Positions 1 through 6,284 of a DNA stretch of 14,760 nt are shown one piece after another; the stretch's first letter is position 1; the number at the start of each line of letters is the position of its first letter. The notes beneath the pieces are model-generated. The model worked only from the letters and a program-made list of their open reading frames with translations. It ran no database searches and had not been told where the DNA came from. A program made the position numbers and the translations under genes. Source of the DNA: JBKEBQ01 sp047973225 (GTDB lineage Bacteria; Bacillota_I; Bacilli_A; Erysipelotrichales; Erysipelotrichaceae); the NCBI GenBank assembly GCA_047973225.1, contig JBKEBQ010000039.1, positions 1 through 14,760 on the forward strand. Direction: 5' to 3'.

Positions 1-261
1 TGCCATCCCCATGGTGATATCTTTGATTTCTTCTATATCTTTTTTGCTTAATTTCTGTTCTTTGAAATACTGTCCGCAGTCATTTTCTTCTGCGCATGCA
101 ATCAACTCTTGTGTGAGTGATTTGAATGTTTCAAGACAGCCCTTTTGATAGGACATTTGATTTCCATATACCGCTGAACTCCCCCATAAATTATGATAAC
201 TTTCAAATGCTTCTGCAAACTTCTCCCAATCTGCTTTTCTTGATACTGCTATATCACTCAT
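1..261 (-). CDS. Unknown protein, N-terminal part, cut by window edge
   Basis: An open frame of 87 codons starts with ATG at 261 and runs off the left edge without a stop. A GGGGA ribosome binding site lies 6 bases before the ATG. The visible part begins MSDIAVSRKADWEKFAEAF and is soluble and charged, rich in Lys, Glu and aromatic residues, with no signal peptide or membrane segment and probably mostly helical. I do not recognise the family. Its codons (GAG, CAG, GCG, TGC) look less AT-biased than those of the aro genes. With the transposase debris just upstream, this suggests an accessory or transferred gene, but the sample is short. The upstream copy of an 18-bp repeat (297-314) ends about 35 bases before the start codon. 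Confidence 0.6.
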   Translation of the reverse strand, partial: MSDIAVSRKADWEKFAEAFESYHNLWGSSAVYGNQMSYQKGCLETFKSLTQELIACAEENDCGQYFKEQKLSKKDIEEIKDITMGMA

Positions 262-600
262 ATTTTATCCCCAAAAAATGAAAAAGAAGCTCTCTTAAAT
301 ATCGACTATTCACGCTTTTAAGCTGATTACTTCATAATGCTTCCTTATCTTTTCCATACGAGGTCATTTCATCTATTACATTGCATTAAAAAATGCCTTC
401 TATTATTAGTGACGGTTCACATTGGAAAAGGTTCCATTCTTAAACACTCTAATTTTAAAGTTGTATTGAAAAGCGGAACTGAACGCGCAGTTTTTTTAAC
501 CCTCGCTATTACCCAACTTGAATTAGAACTAGAAGCATATATTCACTAGTTCAACAATAAGCGGATACATTTCGCACTCACCTATTATTCGCCGGTTAAA

Positions 601-661
601 TATAGATAGACAAACTCTATGTAAAAGTTCTCCACAAAAGGATTGTCATTCCACAAGCGGC
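601..661 (-). pseudogene. Possible fragment of IS3 OrfB catalytic domain
   Basis: Just downstream of the OrfA remnant, one minus-strand frame reads LWNDNPFVENFYIEFVYLYL. This resembles the region around the last catalytic Glu of IS3 OrfB (pattern G-N-x-x-D-N-x-x-x-E-S/N-F). If correct, several hundred bases of OrfB have been deleted, joining the end of OrfA to this stub. The stretch is short and the call is tentative. Confidence 0.35.
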
Positions 662-678
662 ACTGTACCCTTGGGGTA

Positions 679-923
679 TAAAATATCATTTCCCATTTTC
701 AATTGTTTATTTTCTTTTTCTAAGTGAATCATTCTTTTCTCATCATCAGTTCTATTATCTGCTGTTATAAATGATCCTATTTTATTAGATTGTGTAATTC
801 ATTTTCCAAGGCATGATGGTGTTATATCATATTCTTCAATAATCTGCGATCTTGGTTTACCACTACCATTTGCTGCTTAAATTCTTCTGTAAATACTCTC
901 TTTTCTCTTCTGTTGCTTGCCAT
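679..923 (-). pseudogene. IS3-family transposase OrfA, frameshifted remnant
   Basis: OrfA of IS3-type elements is the helix-turn-helix DNA-binding part of the transposase. An ATG at 923 with an AGGAG site starts MASNRREKRVFTEEFKQQM, the usual opening of this family in Bacillota. A frameshift near codon 21 sends this frame to a stop after 33 residues. In another frame the protein resumes as GKPRSQIIEEYDITPS. A TGA then replaces the expected Trp of the K-W-I motif, and coiled-coil-like sequence follows (EKENKQLKMGNDIL). Homology stops near 679. At least two lesions are therefore visible and the gene is dead. Assignment rests on recognising the family pattern by eye. Confidence 0.8.
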
Positions 924-1006
924 GATTATTTTCTCCTATTTCATTTCATAAATTTTACCATGACCTTATCATAACTGTATGATGAAGTATAGACTATTCA
1001 CGATAA

Positions 1007-1210
1007 TGGAAAGAATTTAAACAACCGGATGCAATGGTCACTGACCCACAAACTGGTGAGATATTATGTGAGCTATTTTGTTGTGAAGCTAGAAGAAGTG
1101 ATCAAAAAGATGCTTGCGGTAAAAATCATGAGCATATTCGCGAGTTCATTCCTAAGAATTTTGATATTTCTCTTTGTTCACAAAAAAAGTTCAATAACAC
1201 ACGCGCATAA
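1007..1210 (+). pseudogene. IS30-family transposase, C-terminal fragment
   Basis: A frame from 1007 to the TAA at 1208-1210 reads WKEFKQPDAMVTDPQTGE, continues through CELFCCEA and ends with KNHEHIREFIPKN. These match the IS30-type DDE transposase pattern DNG-x-EF, then F-x-C-x-A/P, then the N-H/N-x-x-I-R-x-x-I-P-K-G motif holding the last catalytic Glu region. The 5' part is missing: the readable frame begins right after the direct repeat ending at 1002, with an in-frame stop at 1004-1006. The usual C-terminal tail after FIPKG is also shortened. The long ATG frame over the same bases is a shadow in another frame. Confidence 0.65.
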
Positions 1211-1346
1211 AAAGCCGTGTTTATTTATTATCTAATGTACACCCTTTATTTTCCATACGAATAAACTCCTCGTTATGCATATTTTTTCTATTGTTTTATT
1301 CTTTACAACGAGGCATTGATTCGCTTGTTTTCGATATCATTTCTTT

Positions 1347-1862
1347 TTATCGATGCAAGACATATTGATACTGATACAAGTCATAATATACTCCACTATA
1401 ATGTTGAAAACTTTGCGGTAGATAAGCAAGCTGTTGAAAACCTAAATTTTCTAATACACACTGACTAGCTTTATTTCCTGGAAAATGATAAGCATATATT
1501 GTGTAATCTTTTTTGATATTTGCCAATAAAGCCTGCAATGCTTCTTGCATGTACCCCTGATTCCAATAATCTTCATGTAACAAATACCCCAGCATAACCA
1601 CCTGCTTACCTTTTATAAATAGGTCTTCACTAAAACTAACACTACCAATGACTTTCACATCTTTTTTATGTTCGATTGCCCACTCATTCGCTGACATTAA
1701 AATCCTGTCTAATATTTCTTTTGCATCTCCAATGCATTGATGTGGTTTCCAACCCGCCGGTTCTGCAACCTGCGGATTGGCAGAAAATGCATACACATCA
1801 AAAACATCTTTTTCTTGAAATGCGCGTAAGATCAATCGTTTTGTAGTTATCTTGATATCCAT
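1347..1862 (-). CDS. GNAT-family N-acetyltransferase (RimJ/RimL-like)
   Basis: 171 residues, the normal length for a single-domain GNAT enzyme, which transfers acetyl from acetyl-CoA to an amine. The start MDIKITTKRLILRAF is the typical opening of the RimJ/RimL type. Strand-helix motif A, which binds acetyl-CoA pyrophosphate, is at residues 90-108 (LGYLL, then YWNQGYMQEAL). The C-terminal motif GNKASQCVLENLGF is near residue 129. The substrate cannot be told: ribosomal protein N-termini, an antibiotic or a small metabolite are all possible. It is divergent from aroB. No ribosome binding site precedes the ATG, and the predicted -10 box ends only 7 bases before it, so the mRNA may be leaderless. 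No clear terminator follows. Confidence 0.88.
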   Translation of the reverse strand: MDIKITTKRLILRAFQEKDVFDVYAFSANPQVAEPAGWKPHQCIGDAKEILDRILMSANEWAIEHKKDVKVIGSVSFSEDLFIKGKQVVMLGYLLHEDYWNQGYMQEALQALLANIKKDYTIYAYHFPGNKASQCVLENLGFQQLAYLPQSFQHYSGVYYDLYQYQYVLHR

Positions 1863-1869
1863 ATCTGTA

Positions 1870-1899
1870 AGTATAGCACTAGAGATTCATCCATGACAA
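1870..1899 (-). promoter_or_regulatory. Promoter of the GNAT gene, possibly leaderless
   Basis: On the minus strand, TTGTCA (1899-1894) and TATACT (1875-1870) are separated by 18 bases, with an extended -10 TG element (TGCTATACT). The expected transcription start falls at about 1862-1864, on or next to the ATG at 1862. Confidence 0.6.
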
Positions 1900-1912
1900 T
1901 CGCGAATTAAAA

Positions 1913-1941
1913 TTGTAATTTGGAATCGCTTATATTAAAAT
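1913..1941 (+). promoter_or_regulatory. Promoter of aroB-aroC-aroE
   Basis: TTGTAA (1913-1918) and TAAAAT (1936-1941) are 17 bases apart, giving a start near 1948 and a 5' leader of about 50 bases. That leader holds no ATG and no terminator hairpin, so I see no attenuator here, unlike upstream of aroK. It is divergent from the GNAT promoter, with the two -35 boxes 13 bases apart. Confidence 0.55.
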
Positions 1942-1997
1942 AAACGTGTGATTACATTTTCTAATTTCTATACCCTATCACTATCAAGGAGGATAGC

Positions 1998-3011
1998 ATG
2001 AAACTCACAATGCAAACATCATCGAAAACATACAATATCGTAATTGGTAAACATATTTTAAATACATTACATAACTACATTGATACAACCAGAAAAATCT
2101 TTATCCTGAGTGATACCAACATTCCTAATATTTTTATTGACGAAATTATAGCCCAATGTCCTCATCATTTCATTTTCAAAGTTACCCCTGGCGAAACCAG
2201 TAAAAGTATAAAAACATACGAATCCGTATTACAGGCATGCTTGTCCTTTCAAATGGCACGCGATGATTTATTGATTGCGATTGGAGGTGGCGTGATTGGC
2301 GATCTTGGTGGTTTTGTAGCTGCCAGTTATTTGCGCGGCATTGATTATGTTTTCATCCCTACCTCAACCCAAGCGCAAGTTGACAGTAGTATTGGTGGTA
2401 AGGTTGCCATCAACTTAGACAACACCAAAAACATGGTTGGTAGTTTTTATCAACCATCATTCGTCTTCATTGATATCATCACGCTTTCAACCCTACCTCA
2501 ACGGCATCTAATGAGTGGACTGGTAGAAGCTTTAAAAGCTGGCTTAATCAAAGACCCCATACTATACGCTTACTTTAAAGAAAATACATATATGCAACAT
2601 CTGGAAGATGTTATATATCGCTCATTACTTGTAAAAAAAACGATTGTAGAACAAGATGAAAAAGAACAACATTTGCGAAAAATTCTCAATTTTGGACACA
2701 CCATTGGTCATGCCATCGAATCCTACTACAATTTAAAAGATTATTTCCATGGAGAGTGTGTAGCAATGGGAATGCCTTATTTCATTCCTGATGAAACCTT
2801 AAAGAAAGAAGTGATTCATATTTTAAAAGCAATGAAAACATACGATACGCCAAACTTTAATAACCAAGATTTATTTGCCTATATCCTTTTGGATAAAAAA
2901 CGCAAACAAGATCACATTGATGTTATTGAAGTGGAAAAGGTTGGACACGCAAAAATTATCGAAAAAAAATTGTGCAGTATTTTAAAACTGTTAGAGGAGC
3001 AACAAGCATGA
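1998..3011 (+). CDS. aroB: 3-dehydroquinate synthase
   Basis: Converts DAHP to 3-dehydroquinate, the second shikimate-pathway step, using NAD and a divalent metal (usually Zn) in the cytosol. At 337 residues it is slightly shorter than the usual 350-360. The NAD-binding GGGVIGDLGGF is at residues 96-106, followed by QVDSSIGGKVAIN with the active-site Asp and Lys. The metal ligands are Glu177 (LVEALKAG), His234 (NFGHTIGHA) and His251 (HGECVAMG). The start is fixed by a strong AAGGAGG site 7 bases upstream. It is first of a three-gene unit and its TGA overlaps the aroC ATG (ATGA). The C-terminal helical domain looks trimmed but complete. Confidence 0.97.
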   Translation: MKLTMQTSSKTYNIVIGKHILNTLHNYIDTTRKIFILSDTNIPNIFIDEIIAQCPHHFIFKVTPGETSKSIKTYESVLQACLSFQMARDDLLIAIGGGVIGDLGGFVAASYLRGIDYVFIPTSTQAQVDSSIGGKVAINLDNTKNMVGSFYQPSFVFIDIITLSTLPQRHLMSGLVEALKAGLIKDPILYAYFKENTYMQHLEDVIYRSLLVKKTIVEQDEKEQHLRKILNFGHTIGHAIESYYNLKDYFHGECVAMGMPYFIPDETLKKEVIHILKAMKTYDTPNFNNQDLFAYILLDKKRKQDHIDVIEVEKVGHAKIIEKKLCSILKLLEEQQA

Positions 3012-4114
3012 AAAACACATTTGGCACAAACTTTAAAATTACCATCTTTGGCGAATCGCATGGCGATATGATTGGTTGTGTCATCGATGGTTTATCTGCT
3101 GGCATCAAGCTAAATGAGAATTATATCAAACACTATCTACATATGCGAAAACCCAAAGGAACCATATCTACATCGCGTCAAGAAATGGATCAGATTCACT
3201 ATATCTGCGGGTATTTTAATGGCTATACGACTGGAACACCCCTCACAATTTTAATCAAAAATGAAAACACAAACAGTCAAGATTATGAAAAAACTAAATC
3301 CATTTTACGTCCTTCCCATGCCGATTATAGCGCCTATTTAAAGTATCATGGATTTCAAGATTATCGTGGCGGTGGTCATTTTTCGGGCAGGATTACTGCT
3401 CCTCTTGTTGTTGCTGGCAGCATTGCACGACAAATTTTAGAAACAAAAGGAATTCTGATTGGATCACATCTATTACAAGTAAAAAACTACAAAGATGAAT
3501 TACTCAGTGAAGATGAAGCCATCCTGCGCACTCAACTCAAAACCTTAAACAGTGATAACTTTCCTGTTTTAGATCAACAGCTCAAACAGGAGATGATTTC
3601 CTGTATTAAACAAAGTGCAAGCGTGGGGGATAGTGTGGGGGGGATGATTGAAACAGCCATTGTAAACTTACCAAAAGGTATTGGTGAACCCTTTTTTGCC
3701 TCTATTGAAAGTGTCCTTTCTGCTTTACTCTTTAGCATCCCTGCTGTAAAAGGTGTATCTTTTGGCTTAGGATTTGATTTTGCAAAATATTATGGGTCTG
3801 AAGTAAACGATGAATTTCACTTGCAACAAGGCACTATAAAAACAAAAACCAACAACAATGGTGGTATTAATGGTGGCATTAGCAATGGTATGCCAATCAA
3901 GCTGCAATGTGTGATCAAGCCAACAGCTTCCATCTACAAGCCACAAAATAGCGTCAATATCCAAACAAAAGAAAATACACAATTGCAAATCCAAGGACGT
4001 CATGATCCAGCCATCGTTCAACGAGCACGGGTTGTTGTTGATAGTGTTGTTGCGATTGGCTTACTTGACTTATTATCACAACGTTATGGATACGAATGGA
4101 TGCGTGAAGATTAA
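3008..4114 (+). CDS. aroC: Chorismate synthase
   Basis: Converts EPSP to chorismate, the last pathway step, and needs reduced FMN. 368 residues, normal length. Start MKNTFGTNFKITIFGESHG has the signature with His18. Further motifs are RPSHADYSAYLKY, the FMN-site stretch YRGGGHFSGRITAP (the His-Phe form common in clostridia-like AroC), NGGINGGISNGMPI and GRHDPAIVQRA near the end. I chose the ATG at 3008 because GAGGAG lies 8 bases before it and it overlaps the aroB stop; a longer frame from 2972 would run back into aroB. One Gly-Gly pair is written as a run of seven G (3637-3643), unusual for these AT-rich genes. Confidence 0.97.
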   Translation: MKNTFGTNFKITIFGESHGDMIGCVIDGLSAGIKLNENYIKHYLHMRKPKGTISTSRQEMDQIHYICGYFNGYTTGTPLTILIKNENTNSQDYEKTKSILRPSHADYSAYLKYHGFQDYRGGGHFSGRITAPLVVAGSIARQILETKGILIGSHLLQVKNYKDELLSEDEAILRTQLKTLNSDNFPVLDQQLKQEMISCIKQSASVGDSVGGMIETAIVNLPKGIGEPFFASIESVLSALLFSIPAVKGVSFGLGFDFAKYYGSEVNDEFHLQQGTIKTKTNNNGGINGGISNGMPIKLQCVIKPTASIYKPQNSVNIQTKENTQLQIQGRHDPAIVQRARVVVDSVVAIGLLDLLSQRYGYEWMRED

Positions 4115-4115
4115 C

Positions 4116-5129
4116 ATGAAATATGGACTTATTGGCGAACATTTAAAGCATAGTTACTCTAAAATCATTCAAGAGCGGCTATTAGACAATTACCATTATG
4201 ATTTAAAAGAACTCACAAAAAGTGAACTTGGAACTTTCATGAAACACAAAGATTTTTTAGGTATCAATGTAACCATCCCTTATAAGCAAGCGGTTCTTCC
4301 TTACCTTGACGAAGTGGATGATAGTGCCAAAAAAATTGGTGCAATAAATACCATTGTCCATAAAAACCACCGTTTATTTGGCTACAATAGTGATTATTAT
4401 GGATTTGCTTATATGTTGGATCATCACCATATTGATATCTGTGATAAAAAAATCATCATTTTAGGAAATGGTGGCGCCAGCAGGGCAGTACAAGCCGTCA
4501 TCAAAGACCGCAAACCACGCACCATGCTGGTTGTTTCTCGCCATACAAATGATGCAACAATTTTTATTGATGAAGTTTACAAACAACACTTAGATGCTGA
4601 TATCATCATCAATACAACGCCTGTTGGAATGTATCCAAAAATTCATGCTTCTTGTATTGATTTGACTAACTTTGATAAATTAAGTGCTTGTATTGATGTC
4701 ATTTACAACCCTTATGCAACGACTTTTCTGTTAGCAGCCAAAGCAAAAAATATACTTGCGATTGGTGGTCTTGAAATGTTGGTTGCCCAAGCAAAAAAAA
4801 CATTGGAAATTTTTAAAGATATTTCTATTGATGAGCGTGAAATTGACATTGTCTATAAAGAACTCACGCTTACAACCATAAATATTATTCTAGTAGATGT
4901 TAACCATAAAGAAGCAAAACAAGTTGCCGTAAACTTGCATAAAACCTTTATCGATAACATCAATATCAGTTCTGCAACCCATCTACGAAATGCTCTTATT
5001 TGCGTATCCTCAAAAAAATTACAACACGCAAAGCTCACGACAACCCTCGTTAGAAATAGTTGGTTTCTTAATGAAAAAACAAGCAATGAAATCATAGCAG
5101 AATTTCAGAGCTTGTTAAAATATCTATAA
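4116..5129 (+). CDS. aroE: Shikimate dehydrogenase with degenerate shikimate-kinase-like tail
   Basis: Reduces 3-dehydroshikimate to shikimate with NADPH. Residues 1-250 form a full AroE. They carry the substrate serines Ser13 and Ser15 (HSYSK), catalytic Lys57 (NVTIPYK), Asn78 (GAINT), catalytic Asp93 (GYNSDYYG), the NADP loop GNGGASRA at 117-124, NTTPVGMYP at 166-174 and GGLEMLVAQA at 217-226. The protein is 337 residues, while AroE is usually 270-290. Residues 253-337 align by eye with shikimate kinase (NIILV...FIDNIN; NALICVSSKKLQH) but lack Walker A and the Gly-rich motif. This tail is inferred to be a decayed fused kinase. The start at 4116 lies one base after the aroC stop; the frame is open further upstream but inside aroC. 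Confidence 0.95.
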   Translation: MKYGLIGEHLKHSYSKIIQERLLDNYHYDLKELTKSELGTFMKHKDFLGINVTIPYKQAVLPYLDEVDDSAKKIGAINTIVHKNHRLFGYNSDYYGFAYMLDHHHIDICDKKIIILGNGGASRAVQAVIKDRKPRTMLVVSRHTNDATIFIDEVYKQHLDADIIINTTPVGMYPKIHASCIDLTNFDKLSACIDVIYNPYATTFLLAAKAKNILAIGGLEMLVAQAKKTLEIFKDISIDEREIDIVYKELTLTTINIILVDVNHKEAKQVAVNLHKTFIDNINISSATHLRNALICVSSKKLQHAKLTTTLVRNSWFLNEKTSNEIIAEFQSLLKYL

Positions 5130-5171
5130 AATGGTGTATTCCATCATGGAGTCATTTATATAATATTACAG

Positions 5172-5213
5172 AAAAACGATTGTTTTAGCTACGTAGTAGT
5201 GCAATCGTTTTTT
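5172..5213. terminator. Bidirectional terminator between aroE and aroD
   Basis: An 11-bp perfect stem (5172-5182 with 5202-5212) around a 19-base loop, with T-rich tracts leaving the hairpin on both strands. It lies between the convergent aroE and aroD and can end both transcripts. Confidence 0.85.
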
Positions 5214-5261
5214 CTACAAATTACAACCTTTCCTTTCTATACAACACACAAAAAATTATAT

Positions 5262-6017
5262 TTACTTGGCCTTTTGACGGTGCACGATTTGTTGCATATC
5301 GTATACATTTTGTACATTTAATTGACCTTCAGCACCGTTTTTTTGAATACTTGCAAATGTCATTGCATTTCCATAAAGCTCTCCCTGTGTTCTGCTTTTT
5401 TGACCAAATGCGCCCATAGATATCGCCACAAACGCTACTTTTTTTTGTATCATTTGCATTGCTTCTTGCAGCCACTTAACATCCTTTTCACTAAGTGCCA
5501 TATATGCCACTTTCACAATATCTGCTTGCGTGTCTTGCATTTCAACAAGCTGTTCTACCACCGTTTCTAATGCCGGTGTACCAACAAAATCATGCAAAGA
5601 TAACACCACAAACATATGATGTTGGTGAGCAAGTTTTAAAAATTTAGGAAGAAGTTTTTTACCAAACTGGTATTCAATATCGATCAAGTCCAAGACCCCT
5701 TGATTAGCACGAATAATGGTTTCATACAACAACGTATACTCATGATAAGAAAGCCTTTTTTTTCCACCCTCTGCTTGCGTTCGAAATGTTGCCAATATCG
5801 GATATTGGATTAAACTTTCAGCAAAATACGCAACAACTTCATGAATGAATGCCTCATCCAAAAGGCACTCTACATAATCCATACGCCATTCTACCATATC
5901 AAAGGGAAGTCCTTGTATCTGCATGACTTGCTGCTTTATTTCGGCGATTGTCTTCCCAACAATGGATACGCATATTTTGGGCATCCCCATCCCAATTTCG
6001 ATGTTTTTTATTTTCAT
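5262..6017 (-). CDS. aroD: 3-dehydroquinate dehydratase, type I
   Basis: Dehydrates 3-dehydroquinate to 3-dehydroshikimate through a Schiff base with a lysine. 251 residues, the normal type I length. The Schiff-base lysine is Lys169 (ADIVKVAYM) and the general base is His142 (SLHDF), one position away from the E. coli enzyme's His143 and Lys170. Also seen are VEWRMD at 42-47, TFRTQAEGGKK and MGAFGQKSR near the end. The frame is open to 6086, but I start at ATG 6017. The family begins there (KIKNIEIGMGMPK), AAGGGTGG lies 8 bases upstream, and a good promoter -10 box falls inside the longer reading. It is inverted relative to the other six aro genes and transcribed alone. Confidence 0.96.
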   Translation of the reverse strand: MKIKNIEIGMGMPKICVSIVGKTIAEIKQQVMQIQGLPFDMVEWRMDYVECLLDEAFIHEVVAYFAESLIQYPILATFRTQAEGGKKRLSYHEYTLLYETIIRANQGVLDLIDIEYQFGKKLLPKFLKLAHQHHMFVVLSLHDFVGTPALETVVEQLVEMQDTQADIVKVAYMALSEKDVKWLQEAMQMIQKKVAFVAISMGAFGQKSRTQGELYGNAMTFASIQKNGAEGQLNVQNVYDMQQIVHRQKAK

Positions 6018-6041
6018 GTTATTCGCCACCCTTATGTATTT

Positions 6042-6070
6042 ATCATACCCCAACAAGAACACAACTGCAA
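6042..6070 (-). promoter_or_regulatory. Promoter of aroD
   Basis: On the minus strand, TTGCAG (6070-6065) and TATGAT (6047-6042) are separated by exactly 17 bases. The start would fall near 6035, giving a leader of about 18 bases that contains only the ribosome binding site. This supports the aroD start at 6017. Confidence 0.6.
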
Positions 6071-6111
6071 TGCTCTCATTGCACAAAAAGTAAAACTCCT
6101 ACGCGTAACTA

Positions 6112-6140
6112 TTGCATTGTATAGCACAATCTTGTACAAT
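6112..6140 (+). promoter_or_regulatory. Promoter of leader-aroK-aroF-aroA, with palindromes
   Basis: TTGCAT (6112-6117) and TACAAT (6135-6140) are 17 bases apart, so transcription should start near 6147, about 16 bases before the leader ATG. The promoter is laced with dyads: ATTGT-N5-ACAAT (6116-6130) in the spacer and the perfect 8-bp palindrome TTGTACAA (6132-6139) over the -10. A wider 7-bp inverted repeat, CTCCTAC (6096-6102) with GTAGGAG (6151-6157), encloses the whole promoter. These could be repressor operators; no known box is recognised. Confidence 0.6.
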
Positions 6141-6162
6141 AACTACAAGAGTAGGAGAAACG

Positions 6163-6216
6163 ATGCTAACTACACAAAAAAATGCACATGAAATCTTTTA
6201 TTTTTTTAAGAAATAA
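6163..6216 (+). CDS. Putative Phe/Tyr leader peptide of the aroK-aroF-aroA operon
   Basis: A 17-codon ORF reads MLTTQKNAHEIFYFFKK and ends in TAA. AGGAG lies 5 bases before the ATG, and the predicted promoter places the RNA start about 16 bases upstream. Codons 12-15 are Phe-Tyr-Phe-Phe (TTT TAT TTT TTT), two end products of the pathway this operon feeds. The stop codon abuts the first of two hairpins preceding aroK. Short leader, own ribosome site, clustered codons for the product amino acids and a following terminator are the hallmarks of ribosome-mediated attenuation, as in the pheA leader of E. coli. The AT-rich DNA makes TTT common, so chance is not excluded. A peptide of this size probably has no function beyond being translated. 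Confidence 0.6.
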   Translation: MLTTQKNAHEIFYFFKK

Positions 6217-6245
6217 CCTGAAATACACAAACAATTCAGGTTTTT
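6215..6245 (+). terminator. Leader hairpin 1, directly after leader stop
   Basis: An 8-bp stem AACCTGAA (6215-6222) with TTCAGGTT (6235-6242), a 12-base loop, and a T5 tract (6241-6245) that overlaps the stem end. Its 5' arm overlaps the leader TAA. A ribosome stalled on the Phe/Tyr codons (6196-6207) would cover part of that arm. It could be a weak terminator or a pause or regulatory hairpin. Confidence 0.55.
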
Positions 6246-6250
6246 AGACG

Positions 6251-6284
6251 AACATCGACGAATCATTCTAGTTGATGTTTTTTT
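6251..6284 (+). terminator. Leader hairpin 2, intrinsic terminator before aroK
   Basis: A 9-bp stem AACATCGAC (6251-6259) with GTTGATGTT (6271-6279), including one G-T wobble. Four of the loop bases on each side can also partly pair (GAA with TTC). A T7 tract follows (6278-6284). It is a typical intrinsic terminator and stands 22 bases before aroK, where it can only act as an attenuator of the operon. Confidence 0.72.

Larger units (their letters stand above)
297..1002 (+). repeat. Imperfect 18-bp direct repeat flanking IS3 debris
   Basis: Bases 297-314 (aaatatcgactattcacg) and 985-1002 (aagtatagactattcacg) agree at 16 of 18 positions, including 11 identical bases in a row. They lie in the same orientation, 688 bp apart. 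They bracket the decayed IS3 remains, and the second copy ends just before the readable IS30 fragment begins. IS3 elements make target duplications of only 3-5 bp, so a simple target duplication does not explain the pair. The spanning coordinates cover both copies and the material between them. Confidence 0.55.
262..1346. other. Gene-poor region with decayed insertion sequences
   Basis: About 1.1 kb without an intact gene. It holds remains of an IS3-type element on the minus strand (about 610-923), the 3' part of an IS30-type transposase on the plus strand (1007-1210), and an imperfect direct repeat (297-314 and 985-1002). In 315-605 I recognise nothing: the 70-codon plus-strand frame at 337-549 has no ribosome binding site and no familiar motif. 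In 1211-1346 there is only a 7-bp inverted repeat with a 32-base loop (1268-1274 with 1307-1313). Confidence 0.7.

Noticed and set aside
337..549. 70-codon plus-strand frame
   Set aside because: No ribosome site, no recognisable motif, and it lies in IS debris with broken frames all around.
1029..1235. 68-codon ATG frame on plus strand
   Set aside because: A different frame over the same bases matches the IS30 transposase; this one is a shadow.
1268..1313. Inverted repeat CCTCGTT/AACGAGG as a GNAT terminator
   Set aside because: The 32-base loop is large and only a short broken T run follows on the minus strand, so it is not a convincing intrinsic terminator.
6017..6040. AGGGTGG before aroD resembles the core of a T-box antiterminator
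   Set aside because: The predicted leader is only about 18 bases, the following bases do not match the T-box consensus, and there is no specifier stem or terminator. It is simply the ribosome binding site.
6018..6086. 23-residue N-terminal extension of AroD
   Set aside because: It would span the promoter -10 box, and family members start at the ATG at 6017, which has a good ribosome site.
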